Below, in pieces: positions 1-11,085 of a stretch of 64,000 nucleotides of DNA. Under the pieces are notes generated by a model. The model was not told the origin of the DNA, did not search any database, and saw only the letters and a program-made list of their open reading frames with translations. The translations under genes were made by a program, and so were the position numbers. This stretch comes from Siphonodentalium dalli (Eukaryota > Mollusca > Scaphopoda > Gadilida > Siphonodentaliidae), in assembly GCA_032622095.1 (NCBI GenBank), contig CP136068.1, positions 12,753,729-12,817,728 on the forward strand, given 5' to 3'. The first letter of the stretch is position 1, and each line of letters begins with the position of its first letter.

Positions 1-488
1 TAGATTAGGTTATGGTTATAAGCCTGGTTGTCGGATGCTGTTGGGCAAAACTATTTGTCATTTTCCTCTAACTTTTCGAAATAAAACTACTCTTTCTGAC
101 AATTTTATCGGTCGGCATCCATTCAAACTTCACAATATCACAATTTAATTATATATGTAATAATATTTCCAAATTCATTTCCTGACACACATTTAAATGA
201 TTAAACTAAACAAACAATACAGTGACGACGCCAACGCCCAGATCTGGGCTTCAAGCACTCTTACGTAGGGTCCAAAAGTGGGCTTCAAGCACTGGACCAG
301 TTAATAATAGTTATTTAATCAAATCAAACAATTCTTGATTGGCTGTAATTTGGATTAACCTCCCAGAAATTCCCTTGTACACCAATCAGAAGGAGCCTTT
401 CTGAGCGATTGCGGCACTCTACCCCACATCGCTTTAATGATCTATGGTCCGACACCACGTTGCCTAGGTACGGGTATGATAAATAATC
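1..488. other. non-coding flank, no gene recognised
   Basis: AT-rich sequence without a supportable reading frame. The only structure noticed is a short direct repeat, GGGCTTCAAGCACT, occurring twice around 246-293. It may be part of the 5' region of the Gag-like remnant that follows, but no LTR boundary or primer-binding site could be recognised. Confidence 0.4.
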
Positions 489-953
489 TTGGTTCAAGGG
501 TTCACGCACCATTCTATTTCGGACCTTTACATCAAGTGTTGTTTATCATTCTCATACGTAGATCCTGAAGGGCTAACTCCCCAAGACATCACGCTCCAAA
601 ACTGGTGGATACTTCAACAACAACACCATCAACAGCAAGAACAACAACAACAAGGAATGGATGCCGACATACGACAACAACATGATACCACCAGCAAAGC
701 AACAAGTGTCATAGATCTACACCGCAAGTTTTCAGGAACCGCGGATGACTACCAGTCATTCTTTGAACGTTTTGAAGAAGGTACAGATATGACTCGACTC
801 AAGGAAAAAGACAAAGCTACTGTGTTTCCGTGAATTCATGATTGGCCAGCTAAGGATTGGTTTCTTTCTCTTGCGCAAAGAGTTACATATGATTATGCTC
901 AGGTTAAAACAGAGTTCGATGCAAACTTCAAGATTGAGCAAAAACAGGTTACC
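489..953 (+). pseudogene. Gag-like remnant of an LTR retrotransposon
   Basis: The frame is open from 489 and holds a glutamine-rich stretch (QQQHHQQQEQQQQ, about residues 43-55). It is followed by a segment resembling the N-terminal half of a retrotransposon capsid (FSGTADDYQSFFERFEEG). An in-frame TGA at 831-833 interrupts it, but the same frame continues as HDWPAKDWFLSLAQ and FDANFKIEQKQ, the W..L and F...F pattern of Gag capsids. At 947-953 the frame is cut by insertion of a 513-bp TIR element. No protease or reverse transcriptase of this element is visible beyond the insertion. The Gag assignment rests on pattern only, and a host protein with a retrotransposon-derived capsid fold cannot be excluded. 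The stop and the insertion make it non-functional. Confidence 0.5.
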
Positions 954-1466
954 AGGTCAGGCACATTCTGAGTTCTTCTATTATAGTTGTATTCCACTAT
1001 TATAGTTGTATTTGACCATTACAGTTTTGTTAATTTGATAAAAGAGGGATAATCCAAAATCATATTTCACACAAATATTATTCAAAATCAGGTCGCACTA
1101 ATACGGTATGTACATATATTTTGTCCAGGAGAATGATTAATCATGACGGCACACGATAAGCAACTCAATTAGCATGAAATTAGTTGAAATATTGTTATGA
1201 AGGAGTGATTGAGTCATCCTGCTATTGTCATTTAGAAAGGGATATATTAGTAATGTTATAATATTATTGAATATCAAAGCTGGCGCAAGAGATCGCACAA
1301 CTAATTTTGTCGGAAGACTGTTCATTGGTTGCCATATTGTTAAGAGTGACATTTGGCTGTGTACTGGTATGCGCCGTCTTCTATTCCCGACGCAAATAAA
1401 GGAAACATGAATGTTTTATAGTCATATACCATACTATAATAGTGGAATGCAGGATGTGCCTGACCT
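954..1466. mobile_element. 513-bp MITE with about 40-bp TIRs inside the Gag-like remnant
   Basis: The left end AGGTCAGGCACATTCTG is matched by the inverted right end AGGTCAGGCACATCCTG, and similarity continues about 40 bp inward through CTATTATAGT. Both ends are flanked by the direct repeat GGTTACC (947-953 and 1467-1473), a 7-bp TSD, or 8 bp if one flanking base has mutated. There is no transposase frame inside, so this is a non-autonomous element. Insertion into the Gag-like frame shows it is the younger of the two. Superfamily is unassigned. Confidence 0.85.
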
Positions 1467-1473
1467 GGTTACC

Positions 1474-1790
1474 GATATCTTCAGTTCCTCAATATGAGGC
1501 GTTGACAAGGACAATCTGTTCCGGGATAATTATATTATTTATGTGAATGCCAAGGCATCCAATGTCAAATTCCACAAGAATGCCACAGTGGCAATGATCC
1601 ATCAAATATCAGATATCCAGACATCAGACAGGGTGTGATTCAGAAAACACAAGAATATTCGATGGATATGTGAAGACTGCTACATTAGCCGAGATATCAC
1701 TACAACCCGCCAGCCTCGTTTCAAGTAATTCGGTAAACACCACAGAAGAAATTTAGACAACTGTGCAGAAAGTGCGAAAAGACAAAAAGT
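1474..1790 (+). other. unassigned stretch between MITE and LINE end
   Basis: This sequence continues directly from the MITE target site. Short stretches look coding-like (for example YIIYVNAKASNVKFHKN near 1,530-1,590), but stops at 1,496-1,498 and near 1,636 break the frame. It may be the degenerate continuation of the Gag-like element or an upstream part of the LINE fragment. I cannot tell which. Confidence 0.3.
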
Positions 1791-2159
1791 TTGATGCCAA
1801 AACTGAATTTTTGTGTTTGCCAAACATATAAGCCTCAGATGGCCAATATTTTGACCAAAACCACGTATGACATTGACGCTCAATGCAATCGCTGCAACCA
1901 AACATATTCAAATCTCTTGTTTCATAGATATCTCGAGTGTACATCTGAGTTTGCACAGATGGTACGGAACACATTTTGGTATTCACTGATTGACATATTT
2001 GGAATTGAAACTTTTACCTTTCTTGACAGCACGAATGGCGATACATTCCTTGCGTTTTGCCTAGGCGGGTGTATCCCAATGCAAATTGAACTGATTTGTG
2101 ATGAATATCGTCTTTTCAAGCGATGTGTGAGGTTTATTTTCATCCTGTGTTCTGACTAA
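1791..2159 (+). pseudogene. C-terminal fragment of a LINE ORF2 (zinc-knuckle end)
   Basis: The 122-residue frame reads like the extreme C terminus of a non-LTR retrotransposon polyprotein, after the reverse transcriptase. It has a C-x2-C pair (CNRCNQ), then LLFHRYLECT, then a conserved tail with FWYSLIDIFGIETFTFLD and LAFCLGG. The same pattern (CILCNTRYHNELEH, then YWEWIINYYGIRVYMYLD and LMALVLGS) appears at 58,486-58,899 on the minus strand, so both belong to one LINE family. The fragment is strongly 5'-truncated. Downstream DNA runs into TATATA and a (CT)n tract at about 2,350-2,365, the usual place for a LINE 3' tail. It is a dead copy. Confidence 0.7.
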
Positions 2160-2349
2160 GTTTTATGACGAAGACATCATATCGGATACTTCACTATATA
2201 TATGTCTTAAACATCTTGTCTTGCAGTATATCATTCCCACAATGAATTTCTTAAGTTAAATTATATTGCATGTGTATATATGTCTTCATGTAACTTTTGT
2301 ATATATATATTGTACCATAATGGTCTCCATATTTGGAGGAATACACATA

Positions 2350-2365
2350 TCTCTCTCTCTCTCTC
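2350..2365. repeat. (CT)n microsatellite
   Basis: A run of about eight CT dinucleotides follows the LINE C-terminal fragment and probably marks or extends its 3' tail. Confidence 0.9.
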
Positions 2366-2369
2366 ACTG

Positions 2370-2919
2370 GATAAAACCAACAATGACCTCACACCATACC
2401 ACCGCTAGGCACAGCCGTGGGGAGGCATAGTATGCGGCATCTCTCCGACCTCATCCAATGGCTAATCGGCCCTCCATGATCTTGACAATTGGTAATGAGT
2501 GGTTGCTTGTTCTGAATCGAGCTAGGGTAAATTTTATGTCATCACGAAACTTTGAGATGTAATATTCCTGACCAAAGTCCGGTTTTAATATCCTGTATAT
2601 CGCCAGCGCGGGTGTAACATGAATAGACCCTTAGTCACGTTTCACTTTACGATTTTGTTGTTGTTCCGTTATAGGGCCACACGCTCAAACCACGACTGTC
2701 ATGTGCAATTGGGGAAAGCCCCAGTATTTTCGGGCATGTAATGGATTTCCCCAATTGTTTTTGTAAACAAGTGCACATTCTATGGTATACATATATAATT
2801 CTTGTAGACATAGGTAGCTCTACTTATTGACCGCGTTTGATAACATGGTACATGTACGCGGCATATCACCTTTACGTAGTCATAACTTTATTGGAACAAA
2901 CCATCTCATTCCTAATTAC
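2370..2919. other. no gene recognised
   Basis: Mixed-composition sequence with no supportable frame. A short complementary pair (CAATTGGGGAAA near 2,707 and TTTCCCCAATTG near 2,747) could fold into a small stem. Nothing else was recognised before the 90-bp direct repeat starting near 2,920. Confidence 0.4.
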
Positions 2920-3006
2920 CCGTTCCAACATAGGCACCCTGTTCGGAATGTGGCTCTAAATTATATTCTGCAATTCTATATAGCTATCTATAAAACACAG
3001 TTTATT
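2920..3006. repeat. about 90-bp direct repeat, copy 1 of 2
   Basis: The segment containing AGGCACCCTGTTCGGAATGT and ending in CAGTTTATTA recurs in direct orientation at about 4,891-4,986 with a few substitutions and small indels. The two copies bracket the first member of a dispersed repeat family into which the 1.37-kb TIR element later inserted. Without that insertion they would lie about 600 bp apart. They could be short terminal direct repeats of a small retroelement or a local duplication. Confidence 0.75.
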
Positions 3007-3062
3007 ACAAAAAAAAAACAATTTCAGAAATGGTAACGTGCTCAAGATCATGTATTATATAC

Positions 3063-4433
3063 GGGTAGGGTTCTCTATTCCGAAGGTTCATTATTCCGAA
3101 GGTTCGCTATTCCGAAGGTTCATTATTCCGAAGGTTCCCTATTCCGACGGTTCATTATTCCGAAGGTTCGCTATTCCGAAGGTTTTCTATTCTGGGCGTA
3201 TTTAACCAGAAATGAATCAAAATTTGCACCCCACCACAAAACCCACACGAGGAATGAAAAATACGATTACGCTAGTATTCATATATATTACATTTATACA
3301 TCCACTTCTAATTCCCAAATTGTCCTAGATATCGGTTATTATTAGCAAGAAAAGAGTATCAGTTTATCGTTCATTATGGAAAGTTAAAAACACGATGACT
3401 AAAATAAACTACATGTAAGAGATATAGTTTTTCCGAACTGGCCGGCAATCTGTATTTGAAAAAAAAAACATCAACATTCAAGGCCCACTTAATTTTCGAA
3501 CCCCCAGATCACATATATAAAATATATGCCTCTATCTATACCATTTGAAATATGAAGCTCTCTAACACTGTATTATCAGCTTATCCGGTGTAATAAACTG
3601 TGAACATGTTGTTTTTGTTGAGTTAACGCAGGGTTAACGACTTGTTTTTGTGCTTAAGGTTCATCTGGTTTCGTTGCGCAAAGTAAAGTGTATTATTTTC
3701 AATGGAGGGGGGTAACTCTATATTTTAAAGATAATGTTATTCCCCTTCAATTGAAAATACATTAGGTTGAATTATGTAGCATTCTGAGAGCCATGACATA
3801 TAACGGGGGAATCTTTTTATGATTTAAGATGTTTTCTATTTCTCTAGGGGCATCTTCTGATACAGACGTTTGGAATGGTGATGACTATATATAGTGTTTT
3901 AATCATATTTTATGGCACAGATTGTGTTTAAAACCTGATATCAAGGCACTATAAAAAATAGCCGATGACTCTAAAATTAAGTGGGCCTTACAATTCAATA
4001 CAAATTCACCATTGCAGTTAGGTTCAACTCATACCCGTCTATTCAACGACATTCTGCTTCGCAATATTTATTAAGAGTTATAGTCCCGCTGTTTTAATCC
4101 CGCCTTAATTAATTAGCTGGCGTATTGTTGCCTGTAAGATTATTGAGATATAACGTCATACGTAATGACATTAAATCTCAAGGAAACCCGCGAAAAAATA
4201 AAAAATAACATTTATTGTTTCAATGTTTTAAGTTATTTCCTTCATAAAAATGAGTCTTCGTGATAAAGAACCCTCTCAATACTTGAATATAGAATTAACC
4301 TTTAAAAAAAAAATCTTCGGAATAGCGAACCTTCGGAATAGAGAACCTTCGGAATAGCGAACCTTCGGAGTAGTGAACCTTCGGAATAGTGAACCTTCGG
4401 AATAGCGAACCTTCGGAATAGGGACATGTTCCC
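3063..4433. mobile_element. 1.37-kb TIR element with subterminal arrays of a 16-bp motif
   Basis: The left end (from GGGTAGGGTTCTC) carries about seven tandem copies of a 16-bp unit with core ATTCCGAAGGTTC. The right end carries about seven copies of the inverse, GAACCTTCGGAAT. The 9-bp sequence ATTATATAC directly flanks both ends (3,054-3,062 and 4,434-4,442). Two related sequences without the insertion occur in the window (near 16,530 on the minus strand and near 47,595 on the plus strand), each with a single target copy, which confirms the borders. No transposase is encoded. A 9-bp TSD suits Mutator-like elements, and hAT or P types would give 8 bp; the superfamily is therefore open. The arrays look like multimerised transposase-binding sites. 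Confidence 0.9.
3479..3990. mobile_element. nested TIR element, about 510 bp, inside the 1.37-kb element
   Basis: The left end AAGGCCCACTTAATTTT is matched by the inverted right end AAAATTAAGTGGGCCTT near 3,973-3,990. Flanks resemble ACATTCA and ACAATTCA, an imperfect 7-8-bp duplication. A partial relative of its left half lies at about 19,965-20,130, showing this is a dispersed family. Non-autonomous; superfamily unassigned. Confidence 0.7.
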
Positions 4434-4442
4434 ATTATATAC

Positions 4443-4880
4443 CCATGATTGTAATTATAGAATATAAAATATATTGGTTTTGCGAATGACCAGCTCAGAA
4501 TTCCGTTAAAATAACAATAACAACCAGCACCTAATTAACGAACCGGCGGCCGACTCCGCCGTGTCCGACCACAACCCCCAGTGGGCTGCAGAACGAAAAC
4601 AGTCTATAAAAGTTGAAATATTAGACTTATAAATTATCTTTTTCCTTTCTTTTATTTGTAATTGACATAGCTTGTCACAAACCAAAAATCAACACTATTG
4701 ACATATAATAATGTAAAGGACAATAAACGAAATTGAAATTCTCAACTACACATTTTACCGGACTCGGCCTCCGGGTCGCAGTTCGACTTTTAAATCCGTC
4801 CCAAAAATTCCCATTTCTATAAATAAAACCCCCAGCGCCCAGGGGAAACAAGAATTTCTAGATTAGTATACACGCGGAGC
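4443..4880 (+). repeat. dispersed repeat family A, copy 1 (with 3,007-3,053)
   Basis: This is the host sequence of the 1.37-kb element. Landmarks are AGAATATAAAATATATTGG, AATTCCGTTAAAA, GGCCTCCGGGTC and ATTCCCATTTCTATAAATAA. Copy 2 is inverted at about 16,230-16,600 and copy 3 is at about 47,560-47,720. Between 4,510 and 4,740 copy 1 has sequence missing from copy 2. The family has no visible coding capacity. It provides the pre-insertion reference for the neighbouring transposon. Confidence 0.8.
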
Positions 4881-4890
4881 GCGAAATAAC

Positions 4891-4986
4891 CGGTTCCACC
4901 ACAGGCACCCTGTTCGGAATGTGGTTCTAAATTATTCTGCAATTGAATATACCTATCGATAAGACACATAACCCAGTTTATTATTA
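4891..4986. repeat. about 90-bp direct repeat, copy 2 of 2
   Basis: Second copy of the repeat at 2,920-3,006, again containing AGGCACCCTGTTCGGAATGT, with a longer A/T-rich end. Confidence 0.75.
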
Positions 4987-4989
4987 AGG

Positions 4990-5469
4990 AAATTACTACA
5001 CTGGGGAGATGCCGCCTCTGCTATATGCACACACTATATATGATGGCAATGTCACTAGGCTGTACCCAGACTGGTTCATCTGTTGAAGCGGTTGACGAAA
5101 TCATGGGTGGGGTGGGGTTAGAGACCCCACCCGCACCACTGACAAAAATATACCCAATTGCGCGCTTATTAAAACTATTAATTTTTCTTTTAAGAGGAAC
5201 ATGACAAGACGGAAAAGCCAAAGAAGTGAGTACAATGCCTGGATTATGCAAACCCACTGTTTCTGTCTCAAATGTTCGTCAACATTGATTGTACACCAGC
5301 TGACACTATCTTACCACCTCAAAATGAAAACGTGGACTGTAATACCTTCACCCAGCTGCTATTATATTCCTTTCTATATTGAATGGAAGTTCCTATTCAG
5401 TTATAAATGTCTACATTTGAATGGTCTATTAGTCGTCTTCAATTATCAGATTTTATCAACAGACAGCTG
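4990..5469. other. no gene recognised; small G/C-rich stem-loop at about 5,105-5,137
   Basis: The only structure noticed is TGGGTGGGGTGGGGTT followed after a 4-nt loop by ACCCCACCC. It can form a stem, and the G runs could alternatively form a quadruplex. Short open frames on both strands show no recognisable domain. Confidence 0.4.
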
Positions 5470-5891
5470 ATTAACCATTTACCCAACAGAATGGCCCTGT
5501 GCCAATGCATTCTCTTATATATGCGAGTCGACCATAGGTCGCCTCGCATATATAAGAGAATGCATTGGCCTAACAATTTTTTACAATTTTAATAATTTTT
5601 TCTTGTATTCTTTAACAATTTTATAATTTCACCCATACAGAGCCCCAGACAAACATGAGCAGACGACACTCTTCTATATATGTGTGGGGCTCCCTGCAGG
5701 GTAATGGATGTTTTTTTATTTTATGTCCTAAAAATTGTAAGAAACATTTATTTAAAAAAAATGATAACAAATTGTTAGGCCAATGCATTAGGTCGCCTCG
5801 CATATATAAGAGAATGCATTGGCACAGGGTATTTTAGGCTGTTGAAGCTTTATTTGGGCGTTATTGGCCATTTTGTTGGGTAAAGGGTTAA
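5470..5891. mobile_element. composite fold-back element with nested inverted repeats
   Basis: The outer arms TTAACCATTTACCCAACAGA (5,470 onward) and TTGGGTAAAGGGTTAAC (to 5,891) are inverted copies. Inside, CCCTGTGCCAATGCATTCTC (5,495) pairs with its complement ending at 5,829. A third inverted copy at 5,535-5,568 forms a tight hairpin with the left arm around GTCGACCATAGGTCGCC. The same hairpin recurs at 56,956-57,041, so it is a mobile family. There is no coding capacity. Confidence 0.8.
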
Positions 5892-5911
5892 CAGATAATA
5901 CAAATGCAGAT

Positions 5912-7236
5912 CGAAGGATTACTATTCATTATACGCGGATATAGAAGGATTACTATTCATTATACGCGGGTATAGAAGGATTACTATTCATTATACGCGG
6001 GTATAGAAGGATTACTATTCATTATACGCGGGTATAGAAGGATTACTATTCATTATACGCGGTTATTGAAGGATTACTATTCATTATACGCGGTATAGAA
6101 GGATTACTATTCATTATACGCGGGTATAGAATGATTACTATTCATTATACGCGGGTATATAAGGATTACTATTCATTATACGCGGGTATAGAAGGATTAC
6201 TATTCATTATACGCGGGTATAGAAGGATTACTATTCATTATACGCGGGTATAGAAGGATTACTATTCATTATACGCGGGTATAGAAGGATTACTATTCAT
6301 TATACGCGGGTATAGAAGGATTACTATCATTATACGCGGTATAGCCGGATTACTATTCATTATACGCGGGTATAGAAGGATTACTATTCATTATACGCGG
6401 GTATAGAAGGATTACTATTCATTATACGCGGTATAGACGGATTACTATTCATTATACGCGGGTATAGAAGGATTACTATTCATTATACGCGGGTATAGAA
6501 GGATTACTATTCATTATACGTGGTATAGACGGATTACTATTCATTATACGCGGGTATAGAAGGATTACTATTCATTATACGCGGGTATAGAAGGATTACT
6601 ATTCATTATACGCGGTATAGAAGGATTACTATTCATTATACGCGGGTATAGAAGGATTACTATTCATTATACGCGGGTATAGAATGATTACTATTCATTA
6701 TACGCGGGTATAGAAGGATTACTATTCATTATACGCGGGTATAGAAGGATTACTATTCATTATACGCGGGTATAGAAGGATTACTATTCATTATACGCGG
6801 TTATTGAAGGATTACTATTCATTATACGCGGTATAGAAGGATTACTATTCATTATACGCGGGTATAGAAGGATTACTATTCATTATACGCGGGTATAGAA
6901 TGATTACTATTCATTATACGCGGGTATAGAAGGATTACTATTCATTATACGCGGTATAGAAGGATTACTATTCATTATACGCGGGTATAGAAGGATTACT
7001 ATTTATTATACGCGGTATAGAAGGATTACTATTCATTATACGCGGGTATAGAAGGATTACTATTCATTATACGCGGTATAGACGGATTACTATTCAGTAT
7101 ACGCGGGTATAGAAGGATTACTATTCATTATACGCGGGTATAGAAGGATTACTATTCATTATACGCGGGTATAGAAGGATTACTATTCATTATACGCGGG
7201 TATAGAAGGATTACTATTCATTATACGCGGGTATAG
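5912..7236. repeat. 31-bp satellite array, about 43 copies
   Basis: The unit is GAAGGATTACTATTCATTAT followed by ACGCGGGTATA. Many copies are 30 bp through loss of one G, and a few carry GGTTATT, AATGATT or GACGG variants. A run of variants (GGTTATT, then a 30-bp unit, a normal unit, and an AATGATT unit) appears near 6,061 and again near 6,799, about 738 bp apart. This indicates block duplication within the array. It is not coding. Confidence 0.97.
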
Positions 7237-7348
7237 TGCTCGCATGGTTTATATTTTGACCGACATGTACTTTACAATTTCAATTATGAATTATAATGCA
7301 CTTAGGCCAATATACCACCGGAAACACCACATATTTGCGGGGGGTTAG

Positions 7349-8022
7349 TGCCACCGCACACGCTACGATTAAAATCGTAAGTGGGGAAAATCGCAAGTGG
7401 AGAAAAGTGACTTGCCCGCAGACGCTACGGTGCTGCGATGTTTGCAGCTACGATTTTATCCACGTGAATGATAACATGATAGCAGAATGTTATATCACAT
7501 TCTCCGCATTATGCAATTATATACATGTACATGGCATGTATCTCAATTTTATAAACTAACAAGTCGATGTTGAAAGTTCAAGTGAAATTTAATTTTATTT
7601 ATTTAGACATTTTTGTACCTGTCAACTCAACAGGCTCAGCTGTCCCAATTGAATTTCAACAATTGCGGAAGTCCTCTACTCCTTGTCTGCATAGCAGAAT
7701 GCTGATGACTGATATGTGGTATATGCCTTCACTCCCTGTCGTGCCACATCTCCACCAATGTGGCCTCGTTTTTGTAAGTCCAAGAAAGTTTGTAAACTTT
7801 GCGCCATTTTTGAATTTTTTCTGTTCGTAGTATTTACAACATGACCAGTGCGACAGTGGTCATATGACAGCTACGATCGCGCGCGTTGCCAATGTCACGC
7901 CACGATTTTCCTGGTAAAACCAAACAGTGCTTGGTCGCTACGATTTGGCTACGATATTGTCCTGGGCATGCGCATTGGATGCTTCCCCACTTACGATTTT
8001 AATCGCAGCGTGTGCGGTGGCA
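7349..8022. mobile_element. 674-bp TIR element with 38-bp inverted ends
   Basis: The left end TGCCACCGCACACGCTACGA is matched, apart from one base, by the inverted right end, and similarity runs 38 bp to GTAAGTGGGG. The interior repeats fragments of its own end (GCTACGATTTTA, AATCGCAAGTGG). A clear TSD was not seen. Short open frames inside resemble no transposase, so it is probably non-autonomous. Confidence 0.85.
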
Positions 8023-8660
8023 CTTATTCATCAATAACCTATCGCAATGTATAGTCCGGTTCACCGCTTCAATGTTAGATATTCCTACGCGCCAATATTG
8101 CCGTTAGCTGAATTCCTAATGTCGGCCATGTCCAATCCAGCCCCGCTCACTGTTCCGTTTCTCTCCACGACGTCTCCCTTACGCAGGACATGTCGGCGAC
8201 GTTACGGAGTAGATGTATAGAGTTGACGCCATTGCTACTGACTTCCGCTACTAGCTCGTTGCTATATAAACAAACCAGCACGTCGCTTTTGTCGAAAATT
8301 GACAGTTCAAAAGCTTTATTTATAAAGTCAGGCATTTTAAATTACAAACATGAGCATTAAGCTCTTAACTGACTTGTAAAACAATGAATATGTACATAAA
8401 CAGTAACGTGAATAAAACACAACCTATCTGAAATATAAATTACATGTATATTAGCTAAAACTTTGTAAAAGACGAGTAAAATCCCTGAGGACAGGTAGCC
8501 CTGACTGGATCAAAAGCGTAAGACACAAATTAGTATATTCATATACGGCACAGTAATGTGCACAACGAGTCCATATTTCATTCCTGGATAACACGTTTTG
8601 TTCCATTCAGAGATACCTGACCAGAGAGTGCGGATTAAAATACATAACATATGCATATAA
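8023..8660 (-). other. probable LINE 3' UTR and flank
   Basis: This follows the LINE C terminus on the minus strand and contains an AATAAA signal (8,315-8,320, read on the minus strand). The exact 3' end and TSD were not found. Part of the interval next to 8,022 may be older flanking DNA. Confidence 0.4.
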
Positions 8661-10640
8661 TTAGGATATCCTACAGGCACTGCATTTACATTTAAAACCA
8701 TTCCAGGTTTGTAACATACATTCAAAGTCTTTCATCGTCTCTGCGGTTCTGCATGACTCTGGAAGAGAATTCCACACTTTAGGTGCCATTAATCTGAACG
8801 AGCTTAAACCGAAAGTAGTAGTATCAGGTGATGGCAGTTCCAGAGTCTCAGAATTTCTGAAAGAGTATGAACTATGTTTACGTTTCACCAGGCAGTCCAA
8901 ATAGGAAGGCGTGCTAATGTCCTTCTTTAGTATTTTGAAAACTGTGAGTGCCATAAGTCTGAGTCTTTGGAGATGTAGATGCTCACAGTTTGCAATCTTT
9001 AGGAGAAAGTCATAATCAGATGTGTAGTCATTATAGATAAAACGAAAGGCTCTCTCCTGAATTTTCTCCAGCCTGTCCGTAGAGGAAACACTGCAGAAAT
9101 GCCAGGTAAGAGGGCAGTAATTAAAATTTGAGAGGATGAAAGATTTGAAGATACATATTTTGCCTGAGAGGGTCAGCATATGTCCAAGTCTCTTTTAGAC
9201 ATTTAGCTGCCTTGATGCCTTTAAACATAGCGAATCAATGTGAGTATTAAACGTCAATTTACTGTCCAGAGTTATACCGAGTAATTTCACTTCCTCGATA
9301 CATGGGATAAGATGTGAAGCATTTATGCCAGTTATAGATTTACTTTTGGGACCCAATGATATTGCTTGGAACTTATCTGGATTTGCCTTCATGCCATTTA
9401 GTGCGAACCACTCAATGAGATGAAGGCTATCAGATTCCAGAGTGCTCCGAACTACATCAGGGTCCTTGTGAGAGAAGGAAATTGTGTTATCGTCTGCATA
9501 ATTATAAAGGGAGCAGTCCTTCACAAAGCCGAAAATGTCATTCAGAAATATGTTAAACATGGTTGGGCCCAGTATGGATCCCCGTGGTACACCCTTGGTG
9601 ATGCACCTCCAGGAACTCACACTGGAGCCAAGTTTAACGCATTGTCTGCGACCAGAAAGATAGCTCCCCATATAAGACACCGACTTTACACAAAGATTAT
9701 ATGCACGTAGTTTCTCTAACATAAGATCATGAGGTATGCAATCAAAAGCCTTTGAAAGGTCCATCATTACAGCGGCAACACTTTCATGCTTGTCAAGTGC
9801 CCCGCGCCAGTCTTCAATGGCACTTAACATTACGTCACTGCATCCATGATGCTTCCTAAAAGCTGAGAGAGCGGGGTTAAAAATAGATCCAAAATGCATT
9901 TGTAGCTGTGAATTTATCGCTTTCTCAAATAATTTTGATATAGTAGGTAAAATACTAACAGGCCTGTAGTTTTCCTTACTCAAAATATCATTTTTCTTGT
10001 GTATAGGTGTCACTTGAGCAACTTTAAGACTATCCGGGAAAGCAACGACAGTCAGAGAGTGGTTAAAAAGATTACTCAAAGGCACGTGGATTGCTGAGTT
10101 ACATATTTTCAGCATTTTTGCTGATATACCATCAATGCCAGTAGCCTTTTTTGAGTTTAGCTTACATATCTCTTTGGAGAAGAACTCTTCAGAAATTGGT
10201 TTCAGGCTAAAAGTCTCCGGCGAAATACAGTTCTCTTTGCTTTTGACGATGCTTGGATGTTCCTTATTTACAGGATGGTTCGTGGGTATATTTGATGCAA
10301 CGTCAATAAAAAATGAGTTGAAAATTTCACAGACAGATTGTTGGTCAGTAATTAACTCACCATTTTCCAGTAATAATGTACTTGTTTTGGCTTTAAAGCC
10401 CTTATTTGTCAGAAATGGTTTGACAGTTGGCCAAAACTCAGCAGATTTTGGGCCATCTGAACATTTGTCATTAAAATACGGCTGGATGCTTTCCTTCTTG
10501 ATACGTGTGACCAGATTTCTTTGTTTACCGTAAAGTTCCCAATTTTTATGTGATCTGTATTTAAAATAGCGTTTCTGTAAGAATCTTTTCTTATAGATAG
10601 CTTTTCTCATGTCATTACATTCGCCCTGTATACATGTACT
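8661..10640 (-). pseudogene. 5'-truncated LINE, CR1/Jockey-like reverse transcriptase
   Basis: This is the RT and C-terminal part of a non-LTR retrotransposon. Motifs in order on the minus strand: KKATGIDGISAKML, YRPVSILPTISKLFEKAI, AFRKHHGCSDVML, MMDLSKAFDCIPHDLM (first catalytic Asp), GVPRGSILGPTMFNIFLND, and NYADDNTISF (YADD). The C-terminal segment has NYCPLTWHFCS, RAFRFIYNDYTSDY and VWNSLPESCR, typical of CR1/Jockey-type elements. A single in-frame TAA near 9,192 separates the RT part from the C-terminal part, and the frame is otherwise continuous. The endonuclease domain is absent: homology stops near 10,640, next to a sequence matching the end of the hairpin family at 11,086. A possible poly(A) signal on the minus strand lies at 8,315-8,320. 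Inactive copy. Confidence 0.9.
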
Positions 10641-11085
10641 TTCAGAAAATACAAAACACCACACCGTTATATCCCACCAATGTCAGTGTCTCGATATCAT
10701 TTGACCAAATGTCTTGACATCAACCGCGACAGACACGGCGTGAAATACATCGCATTGAGTAAACAATTTCCCATTGTTTCAATTCAACTTCAAGTTCGCG
10801 GTAAAATAAAAACCGCAATTTGTAAGTGGTAAACATCTGAAAAAGACATCAGGTACACGCAGAAACAAATTGTTGTGCATATTTATTTCTATTTGAGGTG
10901 ACAATTTTTCATGTTTATCAGGATTTTTAACGATAAGAGCGATGCTAATTGAGGGACTATATTTTATCTAGCGCATTAAATTTTAAATAAAAAGTCGTGT
11001 GTTTTCTATGGCCGCACATTTTGTTGATAATTACGAGGCATTTGTTTGTCTAAATAACGTTTTTACGTTCGAAGTGCATTAGAAT
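10641..11085. other. AT-rich non-coding stretch
   Basis: Around 10,645-10,676 the sequence ACAAAACACCACACCGTTAT resembles the outer end of the hairpin at 11,086-11,225, so the LINE 5' end abuts or lies within a relative of that element. The rest shows no frame or repeat that I recognise. Confidence 0.4.

Noticed and set aside
2920-4986. LTR pair of a small retrotransposon (90-bp direct repeats)
   Set aside because: Ends are not TG...CA, no primer-binding site or polypurine tract was seen, and most of the internal length is a later TIR insertion. Kept only as direct repeats.
5912-7236. CRISPR-like array (31-bp unit)
   Set aside because: Contiguous satellite units without spacers, in a eukaryotic context.
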